From: Ferirhizobium litorale
GTDB taxonomy: Bacteria > Pseudomonadota > Alphaproteobacteria > Rhizobiales > Rhizobiaceae
Assembly: GCA_030028905.1 (NCBI GenBank)
Contig: JALDYZ010000002.1
Location: forward strand, 248,001-312,000
DNA length: 64,000 bases
Direction of reading: 5' to 3'
Position 1 is the stretch's first letter, and each line of letters opens with the position of its first letter. Shown here in pieces: positions 1-9,773 of this stretch. Position numbers and translations under genes: made by a program. The notes under the pieces were generated by a model. The model was not told the origin of the DNA. It saw only the letters and a program-made list of their open reading frames with translations, and searched no databases.

Positions 1-108
1 TCCCATGCGCCGCTCGAAAAGCTTGTCTGACTCGCTGCCGGCGAGCCTCAGCGGCGGTGGCGCGAAACTCTCGATCAGCCGAGCTTCAAGCAAACCCATC
101 TCCGACAT
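1..108 (-). CDS. 5' end of an unrecognised protein, cut by the window edge
   Basis: The minus strand opens with an ATG preceded by AGGGGG about six bases upstream, a good ribosome binding site, and stays open for 36 codons to the window edge. The visible residues begin MSEMGLLEARLIESF and continue with a proline-rich turn and a charged stretch. There is no signal peptide, membrane segment or motif that I recognise. It lies just downstream, on the same strand, of the truncated SulP gene, so it may have been co-transcribed with that gene. Function unknown. Confidence 0.5.
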   Translation of the reverse strand, partial: MSEMGLLEARLIESFAPPPLRLAGSESDKLFERRMG

Positions 109-174
109 AGAGACCCCCTGACGGAAGCATGCGCGCTGAACGCCCTCCACTTCGGCTAGCCTATAGCAAGTTGA

Positions 175-807
175 CTACCCGATCCATTTTTCCGAGCCGC
201 CCTGATCGCGGTGCAATTTCGAACGCATCGCCGCGAGCAGGGCGAGGGCCGCTCCGCCGATCGCCAACGTGATCACCGACGATTCCGGAAGATGCTGCGC
301 GACGCTCAGGACATCGAGGAGGAAGCCCTCCTTGTTTATGTGGATCCCGAGGAGCTTTGGAACCTGGTCCAGTGCGATCACCAGCCCGATCCCGGCCTTG
401 AAACCGGTCAGCACTGGCGCCGAGATGAAGTTCGCGACAAAACCGAGGCGCAGGACAGAGGCGGCGACCAGCAGTACTCCGGTCAACGCGGTGAGCGTCG
501 CCGTCGCGGTGATCAGCCGGCCGGAGTCTCCGTCGGGAACGGCCATCGCGAGTTGCGTCGCAACAAGGATCGCCAGGGTGGTCGTCGAACTGACGCTGAG
601 CACCCGAGACGTACCTAGAAGCGCATAGACGACCATCGGGACGAAGGCAGTGTAGAGCCCGACGCTGACCGGTAGGCCCGCGACGGTCGCATAGGCCATG
701 GCCTTCGGCAGGACAACGGCCGCCGCCGTCAGGCCCGCTATGAGATCTGGACGCAACCCCGTCTGGGAAGGATCGCTGGAGCGCGAGGCGTGTGCTGGCT
801 GTGTCAC
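175..807 (-). pseudogene. Truncated SulP-family anion transporter (N-terminal part only)
   Basis: The 210-residue product matches the start of SulP/SLC26-type sulfate and anion permeases. After a short polar leader comes the hydrophobic core with the family pattern LRPDLIAGLTAAAVVLPKAMAYATVAGLP, shown here as separate pieces LRPDLIAGLTAA and PKAMAYATVAGLP, then VGLYTAF and further membrane helices. Family members usually have 500-600 residues with about 10-14 helices and a C-terminal STAS domain. This one stops after roughly five helices, and no continuation is visible in any frame before the next gene. The GTG start has an AGGGGACC ribosome site. It is probably a non-functional remnant, though translation of the fragment is possible. 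Confidence 0.75.
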
Positions 808-1027
808 GTCAGGTCCCCTTCATTGTTCTGAGCGCGGACGCGATTGTTCGCGACATGCGGCGTGATGCTGGTAGGCACCGTGCACCCCTGGGCGTTGTCG
901 CGAAGAAGCCGCGCCTTCCGTTCTTTCGACCCCCCGATCACAACCAGTCGTGAGGGCAATCCATGGTCACAATCGCCACAATGAAGGCACCTGATTTGAT
1001 TCAGCTTGGAGCCGACCGACGCCAATG

Positions 1028-4000
1028 CTAGCTGTTTTTCGTCACCTGAGGTTTCGGTATGCGCTTGATGCCCTTCAGCTTTTCGCGGAGCCACTGAAAG
1101 ATCACATAGAGCACCGGGATCAGAAAGATGCCGACCAGTGCCGCCGCCAGCATGCCGCCGAATACCGCGGTGCCGACGCCGCGGCGGCTGAGCATGCCGG
1201 CACCTTCGGCGGTTACCAGCGGAATGAGACCGGCAATAAAGGCAAAGCTCGTCATCATGACAGCGCGAAACCGTTCTCTCGCTCCCTCGACGGCCGCTTC
1301 CGAGATCTCCAATCCATGCCTGCGTCGCTCCATGGCGAATTCGACAATGAGAATGCCGTTCTTTGCGGCAAGGGCAATCAGCACGACAAGGCCGATCTGG
1401 GCATAGAGATTGTTGTCGAGACCCGCGATCTTGAGGGCCAGCATCGCCCCCGCGATACCGGCAGTCACAGAAAGCAACACGGCAACCGGAATGGTCCAGC
1501 TCTCGTAGAGCCCGACGAGGAACAAATAGGCGAAAAGCACCGCAAGCCCCAGTATAATCGCCGTCTTGCCGCTCGCCTCGATCTCCTGGAGCGCCGTTCC
1601 GGTCCATTCATAGCTGTAGCCCGGCGGCAGTGTTTTCGCCGAAACGTCCTGCATCGCGGCAATCGCCTCACCCGAACTGCGACCCGGTGCGGGTTCGCCA
1701 TTGATCGTGGCGCTCACATAGTTGTTATAGCGCACGATGAGCTGGGGCCCGAGAATGAGGCGCGCCTCGGCAAATGCTCTGACCGGTACCATCTGTCCTT
1801 TGTTGTTTCTCACGTTGATCCGGTAAATGTCCTCGATCTGCGCCCGCTCGGACGCCTCGCCCTGAACCGTCACCTGCCAGGTTCGGCCGAACAGGTTGAA
1901 GTCGTTGGCGTAGGCACTGCCGAGAACCGACTGGAGCACATTGAAAACATCCGAAACTTCGATGCCGAGTGTCTGTACTTTCTCACGATTGATATCGAGG
2001 TAAAGCTGAGGCGTGGTCGCCGCATAGGTCGTAAACACCCGGGTCAGCACCGGATCTTGATTGGCCGCGAACACAAGGCCGCGGGAAACCTGGGCAATTT
2101 CGGTGGCACTGCCGCCGCTGAGGCTCAAAAGCTGGTATTCGAAGCCGCTGCCTGTCCCAAGCCCGATGATCGGCGGCAGGTTGTAGACGATGACATTGGC
2201 TTCGCGGATCGCCTGGAGTTGGCCGCTGAATTTGGCGATCAGGCCGTTGACGGAAAGCTCGGGCTCGGTGCGATCTGCAAAGGGCTTCAGTGTCATCACA
2301 AGCAAGGCGGAGTTCGACTTTACCTGACCGTCAAGCAGGCTGTATCCGACAACCGACATAACGCCCTGAACCCCATCCGTGCTGCGCAACATTTCTTCGA
2401 CGCGTTTGGTTACCGCATCCGTCCGATTGACGGAAGCGCCATCCGGCAGGACGATTTCGCCGAAAATAGCACCTTGGTCCTCCGACGGAAGGAAGCCTGT
2501 GGGCGTCGTCTTAAACAGCCACCCCGTGCCCACAATGAGGGCCGCCAGCACCACCAAGCCAAGGACAGCGACGCGAACGAGCCGACGCACGATCGAAGCG
2601 TAGCCATCGCGAGCCAGGTCGATGCCTTTCAGGACATAGCGGATAGGACCGCGTTTCGGCCTATGATGAGCTTTCAGCATAACGGCGCAGAGCGCTGGTG
2701 AGAGCGTAAGCGCGTTGATGGCGGAAATCACCATGGACACCGACACCGCAACGGCGAACTGGCGGAAAAGCTCGCCTGAAATGCCCGGAATGAAGGCCAC
2801 GGGCACGAACACGGACAGCAGGACCAGCGTGATCGCAATGATGGGTGCCGTAATCTCGGCCATCGCCCGACGGGCTGCTTCTGCCGGCGCAATACTGGGA
2901 TCTTTCTCCAGATGCGCCTCGACCGCTTCGACCACGACGATGGCGTCGTCGACCACGATGCCAATAGCCAAAACCAAGGCGAGGAGCGATACGGTATTCG
3001 CCGAAAAGCCCAGGGCCAGCATCACCGCGAAGGTTCCGACAAGCGATACCGGCACAGCGATCAGCGGAATGAGTGTCGCGCGCACACTTCCGAGGAACAG
3101 ATAAACAACGATGATGACGAGGACGAATGCCTCGATCAAGGTTTTGACGACTTCGTGGATGCTCTCCTCGACAAACTTCGTCGTGTCATAGGTGATTTGA
3201 TACTCAACGCCTTCCGGAAATGAAGGTTTGAGTTTCTCCAGGAGCTGACCAATGGCTTCCGCGGTTGCGATCGCATTGCCGCCGGGAGATTGATAGATCC
3301 CGAGGACAGCAGCGGCCGTGCCGTCCTGCCTTCCGATTTGCTCGGACGACTTCGAGGCGAGTTCAACACGTGCAACATCGCGTATCCTGACGAATGACCC
3401 ATCGGGATTGGCTCTGAGAATGACACTCTCGAACTCCTGTACGGAAGAGAGGCGTCCCTTGGTTTGAATGGTGAGCTGAAACTGCTGGTCGGGCAAGGCG
3501 GGCTGGGCGCCGATGCGGCCGATGGCAGCCTGAATGTTCTGACGCTTGAGCGCATCGACGATATCGTTCGGCGTCAAGTTGAAGCTGGTGAGGCGCTGGG
3601 GCGTGACCCAGATGCGCATGCTGTAGTCGGACGGGGTCAAAAGCGTGACGTCGCCAACGCCACGAATCCGCTTCAGGCCGTCAATAATGTTGATTGTCGC
3701 GTAGTTCGACAGGAAAAGCTGGTCATGGTTGCCATCGGGCGATGTCAATGCGATCAACTGCATTAGCGCCGAAGACTTCTTCTTGACACTGATGCCCTGA
3801 GCGCGCGCCTCTTGCGGAAGCTGCGCTTCGGCAAGGTTGACGCGATTCTGCACGTTGACCGCATTGATATCGGGATCGGTGCCGACCGCGAAGCTGACGG
3901 TCAGCGTGTAGCTGCCGTCATTGCCGCTGGTCGACTTCATGTAGATCATGTTGTCGACGCCGACGACGCGCGATTCGATCGGCTGGGCAATGGATTGCTG

Positions 4001-4174
4001 AACGATCTCCGCGCTCGCCCCGGGATAGCTCATGGTTACCGACACCTGCGGTGGCACGATGTCCGGGAACTGTGCGATGGGAATGACCGCGAGCGCGACC
4101 AGACCCGCGATGGTGATGACCAGAGAAATGACGATTGCAAGCCGTGGCCGATCGATGAAGGTCGCGGACAGCAT
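1028..4174 (-). CDS. RND multidrug efflux transporter permease (AcrB/HAE1 type)
   Basis: At 1048 residues this has the full length of an inner-membrane proton-driven drug exporter of the HAE1 branch. TM1 is followed by the typical [13 protein letters not shown] segment and the periplasmic porter loops. Helix 4 carries [16 protein letters not shown], with the Asp-Asp proton relay near residues 407-408. Helix 10 has the partner Lys in [14 protein letters not shown], near residue 933. It follows the adaptor gene with only three bases between them, so the two are co-translated. No TolC-type outer-membrane gene and no regulator are nearby, so the pump probably borrows a genomic TolC. Substrate range cannot be read from the sequence. 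Confidence 0.95.
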   Translation of the reverse strand: MLSATFIDRPRLAIVISLVITIAGLVALAVIPIAQFPDIVPPQVSVTMSYPGASAEIVQQSIAQPIESRVVGVDNMIYMKSTSGNDGSYTLTVSFAVGTDPDINAVNVQNRVNLAEAQLPQEARAQGISVKKKSSALMQLIALTSPDGNHDQLFLSNYATINIIDGLKRIRGVGDVTLLTPSDYSMRIWVTPQRLTSFNLTPNDIVDALKRQNIQAAIGRIGAQPALPDQQFQLTIQTKGRLSSVQEFESVILRANPDGSFVRIRDVARVELASKSSEQIGRQDGTAAAVLGIYQSPGGNAIATAEAIGQLLEKLKPSFPEGVEYQITYDTTKFVEESIHEVVKTLIEAFVLVIIVVYLFLGSVRATLIPLIAVPVSLVGTFAVMLALGFSANTVSLLALVLAIGIVVDDAIVVVEAVEAHLEKDPSIAPAEAARRAMAEITAPIIAITLVLLSVFVPVAFIPGISGELFRQFAVAVSVSMVISAINALTLSPALCAVMLKAHHRPKRGPIRYVLKGIDLARDGYASIVRRLVRVAVLGLVVLAALIVGTGWLFKTTPTGFLPSEDQGAIFGEIVLPDGASVNRTDAVTKRVEEMLRSTDGVQGVMSVVGYSLLDGQVKSNSALLVMTLKPFADRTEPELSVNGLIAKFSGQLQAIREANVIVYNLPPIIGLGTGSGFEYQLLSLSGGSATEIAQVSRGLVFAANQDPVLTRVFTTYAATTPQLYLDINREKVQTLGIEVSDVFNVLQSVLGSAYANDFNLFGRTWQVTVQGEASERAQIEDIYRINVRNNKGQMVPVRAFAEARLILGPQLIVRYNNYVSATINGEPAPGRSSGEAIAAMQDVSAKTLPPGYSYEWTGTALQEIEASGKTAIILGLAVLFAYLFLVGLYESWTIPVAVLLSVTAGIAGAMLALKIAGLDNNLYAQIGLVVLIALAAKNGILIVEFAMERRRHGLEISEAAVEGARERFRAVMMTSFAFIAGLIPLVTAEGAGMLSRRGVGTAVFGGMLAAALVGIFLIPVLYVIFQWLREKLKGIKRIPKPQVTKNS

Positions 4175-4177
4175 GGC

Positions 4178-5317
4178 TCAGGAGCCCGTCTTTGCTTCGA
4201 CCGGTTCCACCACTTGGCCGGGACGAACCTTTTGCACCCCTTCGGTAACCACCATGTCGCCCGCCGCGAGCCCCTTGGTTACCGCCAGATCCGCGCCTTG
4301 AACTTGCCCAGGCTCTATCCGACGGACCTCGATCTTGTTCTCCTTGTTGACGACAAGCGCGTAGGGACCCGCCTGATCGATCTGGATCGCCGCCTGCGGC
4401 ACGAGCAGCGCGGCCTCCGCAGTTCCGCCCTCAACGATGACGTCGACGAGTTGGCCATCGATCAGCACGCGGTCGGGATTGGGAAAGGCCGCTCGCACGG
4501 GCACGGTGTCGGTGCCCTGATCGACGGTCACATCGACGAAATTGACCTTGCCGGGCTCTGGATACCTTTTGCCGTTGGCAAGCAGCAAAAAGACATTCGC
4601 CGCGCTCAGATGCCCGCCCAGCTTTCCGGTGCTGCCCAGTTTTTCGCGAACCGCCAGAATTTCCCGCTGCGACACCGAAAAGGTCGCGTAGATCGGATCC
4701 TGACTGACGATTGTCGCAAGCACATCGCTCGACGGGCCGACAAAATTTCCCACAGAGTATTGCGAGCGACCGATGCGTCCCGCGATCGGCGCCCGGATAT
4801 CGGTGTAGCCCAGGTCCAGCCTGGCCCTGTCGAGGGCGGCCCGGAGCTGGGATATGTTTCCCCCGGCCTCTCGCTGTTTGGCTGTCGCCAGGTCCAGTTG
4901 CGCCTTGGGCGCAGCGTTCTTCGCAACGAGGGCGCTCTGGCGCTCGACTTCGATGTTGGCAAGGGCCAGCCCTGCCTCCGCCGACTCGATCGCCCCCTCG
5001 GCCTGGACCACGGCGGCTTCATACTGGCCCTTCTCCATCACAAAGAGAAGGTCACCGTCCTTCACGTCCTGTCCCTCGGTAAAAAGCCTTTGCTCCAGAA
5101 AGCCGTCAACGCGAGCGCGCAACTCCACTTTGTCGATGGCTTCGACGCGTCCAGAGAAGGAAATTGATGGCCGAATGTCTTTGGCGACCGCCCGTATCAC
5201 TGTAACCACCGGCAACGGTGCGCCCGGATTTTCCTGGCCTACCGCCTCAAGACTCGTAGCGGTGGCGACGATGGCCATCGTGGCTAGGGCGAAAAATCCA
5301 CTGGCGCAATTATCCAT
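4178..5317 (-). CDS. RND efflux periplasmic adaptor (membrane fusion protein)
   Basis: This 379-residue adaptor links an inner-membrane RND pump to an outer-membrane channel. It has an N-terminal hydrophobic export segment, then the biotinyl-lipoyl half motif around VELRARVDGFLEQRLFTEGQDV, which recurs after the hairpin as the second half in LGYTDIRAPIAGRIG. The alpha-helical hairpin between them is rich in Ala, Glu and Gln (roughly residues 85-150), followed by the beta-barrel and membrane-proximal domains. The only Cys in the leader, MDNCASGFF, precedes the hydrophobic stretch and is not a normal lipobox. It is the promoter-proximal gene of the pump operon. The upstream DNA holds no recognisable regulator gene. 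Confidence 0.93.
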   Translation of the reverse strand: MDNCASGFFALATMAIVATATSLEAVGQENPGAPLPVVTVIRAVAKDIRPSISFSGRVEAIDKVELRARVDGFLEQRLFTEGQDVKDGDLLFVMEKGQYEAAVVQAEGAIESAEAGLALANIEVERQSALVAKNAAPKAQLDLATAKQREAGGNISQLRAALDRARLDLGYTDIRAPIAGRIGRSQYSVGNFVGPSSDVLATIVSQDPIYATFSVSQREILAVREKLGSTGKLGGHLSAANVFLLLANGKRYPEPGKVNFVDVTVDQGTDTVPVRAAFPNPDRVLIDGQLVDVIVEGGTAEAALLVPQAAIQIDQAGPYALVVNKENKIEVRRIEPGQVQGADLAVTKGLAAGDMVVTEGVQKVRPGQVVEPVEAKTGS

Positions 5318-5668
5318 CGAGCCCTCTCATTTGTATCTTGAGGCCATCCACTTCTATTCAAAATCTATCTCTGATAGCGGACTTGACGCATTGCGTTGGA
5401 TCAATAGCAGCTCGAAATCAAACACCCATCGCGGTTAACTGGTGGAGCCATCCGGTCAGCAATGTATCAACGCCCTGAGTCGGTCGGGGGGCGATCTACA
5501 AGCGACGTCCTCTACCGGATTGTGTCCCCAGCGAAACATGCACCGGTTTTGCCATGTGAGCGTGGAACCGATGCCTGGCAGCTCATGAAGTCTAAGCAGC
5601 GAACCTTTCCTTCAGGTTCGTGTCAGCAGGAGCGGCAATGACGTCAGGATGCTATTGGGCTCAGGAAC
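5318..5668. other. Intergenic stretch upstream of the efflux operon
   Basis: These 351 bases must carry the promoter of the RND operon (reading left) and of the small ORF to the right. A perfect 7-bp hairpin, CGAACCT and AGGTTCG with a 7-base loop, lies at 5600-5620 and lacks a T-run. A 59-codon ORF reading rightward (5462-5641) has no clear ribosome binding site and no recognisable content, so I do not call it a gene. Base composition is lower in GC than in the flanking genes. Confidence 0.5.
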
Positions 5669-5833
5669 ATGAAAACCGTCAACATCGGACCTGTCTTCGC
5701 TGCGATTTTCGTTGTCGCGATCCTGTCGATTCCCTTTGTCAAAGCAATGAGTGGCGGCCACCATGGCACAAGCGATCGGCCAGAGCTGATGTTGCAACGC
5801 GGGACCTTTTCCAAGCGTCCACCCTGCTGCTGA
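5669..5833 (+). CDS. Small exported-type protein, probably truncated at its 3' end
   Basis: A 54-codon ORF starts at an ATG preceded by CAGGAAC. The product begins MKTVNIGPVFAAIFVVAIL and then SIPFVKAMSGGHHG, a clear short hydrophobic N-terminus (signal peptide or anchor) with a possible cleavage after VKA and a His-containing mature start. The last 20 or so residues, ending KRPPCC, run antisense through the neighbouring insertion sequence remnant and are unlikely to be native. I infer an originally longer small periplasmic protein whose 3' end was replaced by the IS insertion. Function unknown. Confidence 0.45.
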   Translation: MKTVNIGPVFAAIFVVAILSIPFVKAMSGGHHGTSDRPELMLQRGTFSKRPPCC

Positions 5834-6172
5834 TCTGTATGCCAGACAAATATGAATGGGGCCGCGGAGCCCAGTTGAGGCGTCGGGTGTTGTAAAAGTT
5901 CAGATATCGACCGATGCCAAGGCGGGCCTCGGACACGGTCTTTCAGGCGTGCAGATAGACCTCTTCGTATTTGATTGACCGCCAAAGCTGCTCGACCGCT
6001 TCGATGCAGAAGCCTGCTAGCCGCCACGACAAAACTCTCCGGCTAAACCAGTCGACGACGGCGCACAAAATAGACGAAGCAGCGCCATAGGAATGTACTG
6101 ATGTCCGTTGCCCATACCTGGTTAGGCCGGGTGACCGCCAGCTTGCGATGATGGGCTATCGCCAGATCACCT
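5740..6172 (-). mobile_element. Decayed IS3-family transposase (orfB) remnant
   Basis: Reading the minus strand from right to left, pieces of an IS3-family integrase-core transposase appear in different frames. First comes AVTRPNQVWATDIS, the first catalytic Asp region. A frameshift leads to VVDWFSRRVLSWRL. Next is GFCIEAVEQLWRSIKYEEVYLHA, where FCVEAL is joined directly to ERLWRSLKYE, so the middle with the second Asp and surrounding residues (about 50-60 codons) is missing. A stop follows, then SEARLGIGRYLNFYNTRR from the C-terminal end. It cannot encode an active enzyme. Terminal inverted repeats were not found. It abuts the tRNA-Ser gene. Confidence 0.85.
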
Positions 6173-6210
6173 TAAAAAATAAAATTATAACAATGATATG
6201 TATAAATTAA

Positions 6211-6301
6211 TGGCGGAGAGGAAGGGATTCGAACCCTCGATACGCTTTTGACGTATACTCCCTTAGCAGGGGAGCGCCTTCGACCACTCGGCCACCTCTC
6301 C
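6211..6301 (-). tRNA. tRNA-Ser (anticodon GCU)
   Basis: The minus strand folds as a class II tRNA. The acceptor stem GGAGAGG pairs with CCTCTCC, the D-arm contains GCCGAGTGGTCGAAGGC, and the anticodon stem CTCCC/GGGAG encloses the loop CTGCTAA with anticodon GCT at 6265-6267. A long variable arm (TATACG...CGTAT) and the T-arm GGTTCGAATCC follow, with an encoded CCA end. The long variable arm and the anticodon identify serine codons AGC/AGU. The DNA just 3' of it is very AT-rich and leads straight into the IS remnant, so this tRNA marks the edge of the accessory region. Confidence 0.97.
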
Positions 6302-6550
6302 GGTGCGGTCCTGATATGCGGTTTGCCGTTGGCAGGCAAGAGCTTTTTGAAGTTTCCTGCCCTTTTTGATGTGCCAGATCGCCAAGTGCCAAGCGACGGA
6401 TTTGGCGAACACGCCATCAGGCATCGCGTGGCGTCACGGCCGTGCGAGGGCCGGTGGCAAGGTCATTTCTCCCGCCCCGCAACCGGCGATCCGATTGCGG
6501 CATGCCCGGCCGCGACGCCATGCCAAGACCATCCCCGCTTCTCTCAAGCC

Positions 6551-7189
6551 TCAGCCAGATAGCTCTTCCCGGGGATAGGCGGCAGCGAATGCCGGCAAGG
6601 CGGCGCAATGTTCGGCAATCGCCAGGATACGCGGGCAGCGATCAAGATCGACGCCCCAGCGGTTGGCGTTGTAGACCTGCGGCATCAGGCAGATGTCGGC
6701 CATGGTCGGCCTGTCGCCATGGCAGAACCGGCCGGTGCGCGGTTCGTCGAGCATCACCTCGAGGGCTGCCAGCCCCGCGCCGATGAACTTCTTCATCCAG
6801 CCGAGCCGCACCGCGTCGCCGCCGCGCGTCAGCGCCAGCACTTCGCCGACGACGGACAGATTGCAGATGGGATGGATCTCCATGGCGATGGAATGGGAAA
6901 GCGCCCTCACCCGCTGGCGCCCCACGGCATCTTCGGGGAGAAACCCGACACCGCGCGTCTCGTCGAGATACTCGATGATCGCCAGCGACTGGGTAAGCCG
7001 CTGGCCGTCGATCTCGAGCACCGGCACCAGCCCCTGCGGATTGCGCGCAAGATGCTCCGGCCTCTTGTGGTCCATCGCCAGAAGGTTCACCGGAACCTTC
7101 CGATAGGGTTCCCCCAGCATGCCGAGCGCGATGCGCAGGCGATAGCTGGCGGAAGACCGCCAGTAGTCGTAGAGCACGATCTCGCCCAT
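6551..7189 (-). CDS. maiA: Maleylacetoacetate isomerase (zeta-class glutathione transferase)
   Basis: This enzyme uses glutathione to isomerise maleylacetoacetate to fumarylacetoacetate in tyrosine breakdown. The 212 residues form a thioredoxin-like N-domain starting MGEIVLYDYWRSSASYRLRIA, with the cis-proline glutathione site in NPQGLVPVLEIDG and the QSLAIIEYLDE helix, then an all-helical C-domain containing MADICLMPQVYNA. The zeta-class signature SSCS is SSAS here, so the cysteine is alanine while both serines, including the presumed catalytic one, remain. It starts six bases after fahA, the last gene of the hmgA-fahA-maiA operon. Confidence 0.92.
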   Translation of the reverse strand: MGEIVLYDYWRSSASYRLRIALGMLGEPYRKVPVNLLAMDHKRPEHLARNPQGLVPVLEIDGQRLTQSLAIIEYLDETRGVGFLPEDAVGRQRVRALSHSIAMEIHPICNLSVVGEVLALTRGGDAVRLGWMKKFIGAGLAALEVMLDEPRTGRFCHGDRPTMADICLMPQVYNANRWGVDLDRCPRILAIAEHCAALPAFAAAYPREELSG

Positions 7190-7195
7190 GAAACG

Positions 7196-8209
7196 TCAGG
7201 CTTTCTCGTACTTCATCACCGTCTGCTCGATGGCGCCGAAGATGGAGTGACCCGCCTTGTCCTTCATCTCGATACGCACCGTGTCACCGAATTTCAGGAA
7301 CGGCGTCTGCGGTGCGCCGGCAATGGTCTCGATCATGCGCAGTTCGGCAATGCAGGAATAGCCAGCCCCACCCTCGGCGACCGGTCTGCCGGGGCCGCCG
7401 TCAAGCTTGTTCGACACGGTACCGGAACCGATGATGGTACCGGCGACGAGTGGCCGGGTTTTTGCCGCATGGGCGATCAGTCGCGGAAAATCGAAGGTCA
7501 TGTCTACACCGGCATCGGCACGGCCGAACGGCTTGCCGTTGAGGTCGACCAGCAGCGACAGGTGCAGCTTGCCGCCGTCCCAGGCGTCGCCCAGTTCGTC
7601 CGGGGTCACGGCGACCGGCGAAAACGCCGAGGACGGCTTCGACTGGTAGAAGCCGAAACCCTTGGCGAGTTCGGCGGGGATCAGCCCGCGCAGGGAAACG
7701 TCGTTGACGAGCAACAGCAGCCGGATCGCGTCGCGCGCTTCCTCGACTCTTGCGCCCATCGGCACGTCGTCGACGATGACGGCAACCTCACCTTCCATGT
7801 CGAGGCCCCAGGCCTCGTCCTCCAGCAGGATGGGATCGCGCGGTGCAAGAAAGCTGTCGGAACCGCCCTGGTATATCAAGGGATCGGTCCAGAAACTCGC
7901 CGGCATCTCGGCGTTGCGGGCCCTGCGCACCAGTTCGACGTGGTTGACGTAGGCCGAGCCGTCGGCCCAGTGATAGGCGCGTGGCAGCGGCGATGCGGCA
8001 TCGTGCTCGTGAAAGCGCATGGCCGGCTGGGCGCCGGTTTCCAGCCCCTCGGCGACGCGCGCAAGGCGCGGCCCGGCATGGGCCCAATCGTCGAGCGCCG
8101 CCTGCAGGGTGCGGGCAATGTGTCCGACCTCGGAGCAGCGGGTCAGGTCTTTCGAGACCACGACCAGTTTACCGTCGCGGGTGCTGTCTTTCAGTGTCGC
8201 AAGTTTCAT
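7196..8209 (-). CDS. fahA: Fumarylacetoacetate hydrolase
   Basis: This 337-residue protein cleaves fumarylacetoacetate to fumarate and acetoacetate, the last step of the homogentisate pathway. It has the FAH N-terminal segment beginning MKLATLKDSTRDGKLVVV and the FAH catalytic fold with the metal-binding acidic pattern in LEDEAWGLDMEGEVAVIVDD, the conserved VNDVSLRGL strand and GFGFYQSKPSSAFSP. Near the C-terminus is GTIIGSGTVSN. A GGGGAAA ribosome site precedes the ATG. Sitting between hmgA and maiA, its role as the pathway hydrolase rather than a generic FAH-superfamily member is well supported. Confidence 0.93.
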   Translation of the reverse strand: MKLATLKDSTRDGKLVVVSKDLTRCSEVGHIARTLQAALDDWAHAGPRLARVAEGLETGAQPAMRFHEHDAASPLPRAYHWADGSAYVNHVELVRRARNAEMPASFWTDPLIYQGGSDSFLAPRDPILLEDEAWGLDMEGEVAVIVDDVPMGARVEEARDAIRLLLLVNDVSLRGLIPAELAKGFGFYQSKPSSAFSPVAVTPDELGDAWDGGKLHLSLLVDLNGKPFGRADAGVDMTFDFPRLIAHAAKTRPLVAGTIIGSGTVSNKLDGGPGRPVAEGGAGYSCIAELRMIETIAGAPQTPFLKFGDTVRIEMKDKAGHSIFGAIEQTVMKYEKA

Positions 8210-8373
8210 GGATTGGTGTTTCCCCGGTTTTCAGGACACCGCGGCAGCGCCAAAGGGGCACTGCCGGACGCCGGTTCTTGATCTTGCCTCCCACGCCAGC
8301 CGCCATCGCAAGGCTGCACGCAGCTGCCGACAATAGCAGGCACGGGACGTTTGTCACGGATCGCTTTCGGCCC

Positions 8374-9735
8374 TCACTTGATGCCGGGGGTGCCGTCGAA
8401 CTTGCGCTCCAGCCCGTTCCAGCAGTCGGTGTAGTCGTCCTGCAGGCTTTCGGTTTCGGCGGCGAACCTGGTCAGTTGCTGCGGAAAGCGGGTCTCGAAC
8501 ATGAAGGCCATCGTGCTGTCGAGCTTCACCGGCTTCAACTCGGTTTCGGATGCCTTTTCGAAACCGGCATGGTCCGGCCCGTGCGCCAGCATCATGTTGT
8601 GCAGGCTCATGCCGCCGGGCACGAAGCCCTCCTCCTTGGCATCATAGCGACCGTAGATCAGCCCCATGAACTCGCTCATGATGTTGCGATGGTACCAGGG
8701 CGGCCGGAAGGTGTGCTCGGCCACCAGCCAGCGCGGCGGGAAGATGACGAAGTCGACATTCGCGGTCCCCTCCTCGCCGGAAGGCGCTGTCAGCACGGTG
8801 AAAATCGACGGGTCAGGATGGTCGAAGAGGATGGCGCCGACCGGCGAAAACGTCTTCAGGTCGTACTTGAAGGGCGAATAGTTGCCGTGCCAGGCGACGA
8901 CGTCGAGCGGCGAATGACCGATCTCGGTGACATGGAAGCCGCCGCACCACTTCACATGCACGCGGCAGGGGGTCTCCTTGTCCTCAAAGGCTGCCACGGG
9001 CGTCCTGAAGTCGCGCGGATTGGCGAGGCAGTTGGCGCCGATCGGGCCGCGATCGGGCAGCGTGAACTTGGCGCCGTAGTTCTCGCAGATGTAGCCGCGC
9101 CAGGGCTTTTCCTCGCCGAGGCGCGAGACCTTGAACATCATGCCGCGCGGCACAAGGCAGATTTCGGACGGCGCGACATCCATGATGCCGAGTTCGGTGA
9201 ACACCCGGATCGCCCCCATTTCCGGCACGATCAGCAACTCCCCGTCGGCATTGAAGAAATAGTCGTCGACCATGTCGGCGTTGAAGACATAGGCGTGCGC
9301 CGCCATGCCCGCCTGGGTCATGGCGTCGCCCGCCGTCGTCATGGTGCGGATGCCCCCGATGAAATTCAGGCTCTCCTGCGGAGCGGGCAGCGGGTTCCAG
9401 CGCAACTGCCCGAGCGCCAGCGAATGGTCGTCGAGGCAGGGGGCGGTCTTCCAATGCGGATATGCGATCTTCGTGAAGCGGCCGGTGTGTCTGACGCTCG
9501 GGCGGATGCGGTAGAGCCAGGAGCGCTCGTTGGTGCCCCGCGGCGCGGTAAAGGGCGAACCGGAAAGTTGCTCGGCATAGAGCCCGTAGTTGCACTTCTG
9601 CGGGCTGTTCTGGCCCTGCGGCAGGGCGCCCGGAAGCGATTCGGTTTCGAAGTCATTGCCGAAGCCCGGCATGTAGGCAAGGGCGTCGGATGGACCGATG
9701 GCCGGGTCAGCTTGGGTCTGTGCCTTGTCCAGCAT
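8374..9735 (-). CDS. hmgA: Homogentisate 1,2-dioxygenase
   Basis: This 453-residue non-haem iron dioxygenase opens the homogentisate ring to give maleylacetoacetate. It begins with the family's [17 protein letters not shown] segment and [16 protein letters not shown]. The iron ligands are visible as the His and Glu of [13 protein letters not shown] and the His of AHGPDH, with [11 protein letters not shown] nearby in the cupin core. It is the first gene of the operon, with 164 bases before fahA. It is divergent from a MarR regulator, and the 76-base gap between their start codons contains a tandem repeat that is probably the operator. Confidence 0.97.
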   Translation of the reverse strand: MLDKAQTQADPAIGPSDALAYMPGFGNDFETESLPGALPQGQNSPQKCNYGLYAEQLSGSPFTAPRGTNERSWLYRIRPSVRHTGRFTKIAYPHWKTAPCLDDHSLALGQLRWNPLPAPQESLNFIGGIRTMTTAGDAMTQAGMAAHAYVFNADMVDDYFFNADGELLIVPEMGAIRVFTELGIMDVAPSEICLVPRGMMFKVSRLGEEKPWRGYICENYGAKFTLPDRGPIGANCLANPRDFRTPVAAFEDKETPCRVHVKWCGGFHVTEIGHSPLDVVAWHGNYSPFKYDLKTFSPVGAILFDHPDPSIFTVLTAPSGEEGTANVDFVIFPPRWLVAEHTFRPPWYHRNIMSEFMGLIYGRYDAKEEGFVPGGMSLHNMMLAHGPDHAGFEKASETELKPVKLDSTMAFMFETRFPQQLTRFAAETESLQDDYTDCWNGLERKFDGTPGIK

Positions 9736-9773
9736 GGCTTGCGTCTCCTCCTCGCAATGTCATATTGGTTTCA

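Noticed and set aside
804-1607. Minus-strand frame across the 3' end of the RND permease and the gap to the SulP fragment, with a CLHCGDC motif
   Set aside because: Most of it is a shadow of the permease frame. The 220-base gap alone shows no start with a ribosome site, so the Cys motif is not evidence of a gene.
1025-2701. Long plus-strand open frame (558 codons) over the RND permease
   Set aside because: It is antisense to a gene with full family motifs, and its product is rich in Arg, His and Asp without any domain. This is the usual artefact of high GC at third positions.
5462-5641. 59-codon plus-strand ORF in the gap upstream of the efflux operon
   Set aside because: No ribosome binding site, no signal or motif, and mixed composition; it probably arises by chance.
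6608-8281. Plus-strand frame of 557 codons across maiA and fahA, and another at 7981-9780
   Set aside because: Both are mirror images of the homogentisate genes, with no recognisable domain and Arg/His-rich composition.
8169-8357. 62-codon minus-strand ORF with a hydrophobic start between hmgA and fahA
   Set aside because: It overlaps the start of fahA in another frame and its second half is Arg-rich; no support as a gene.
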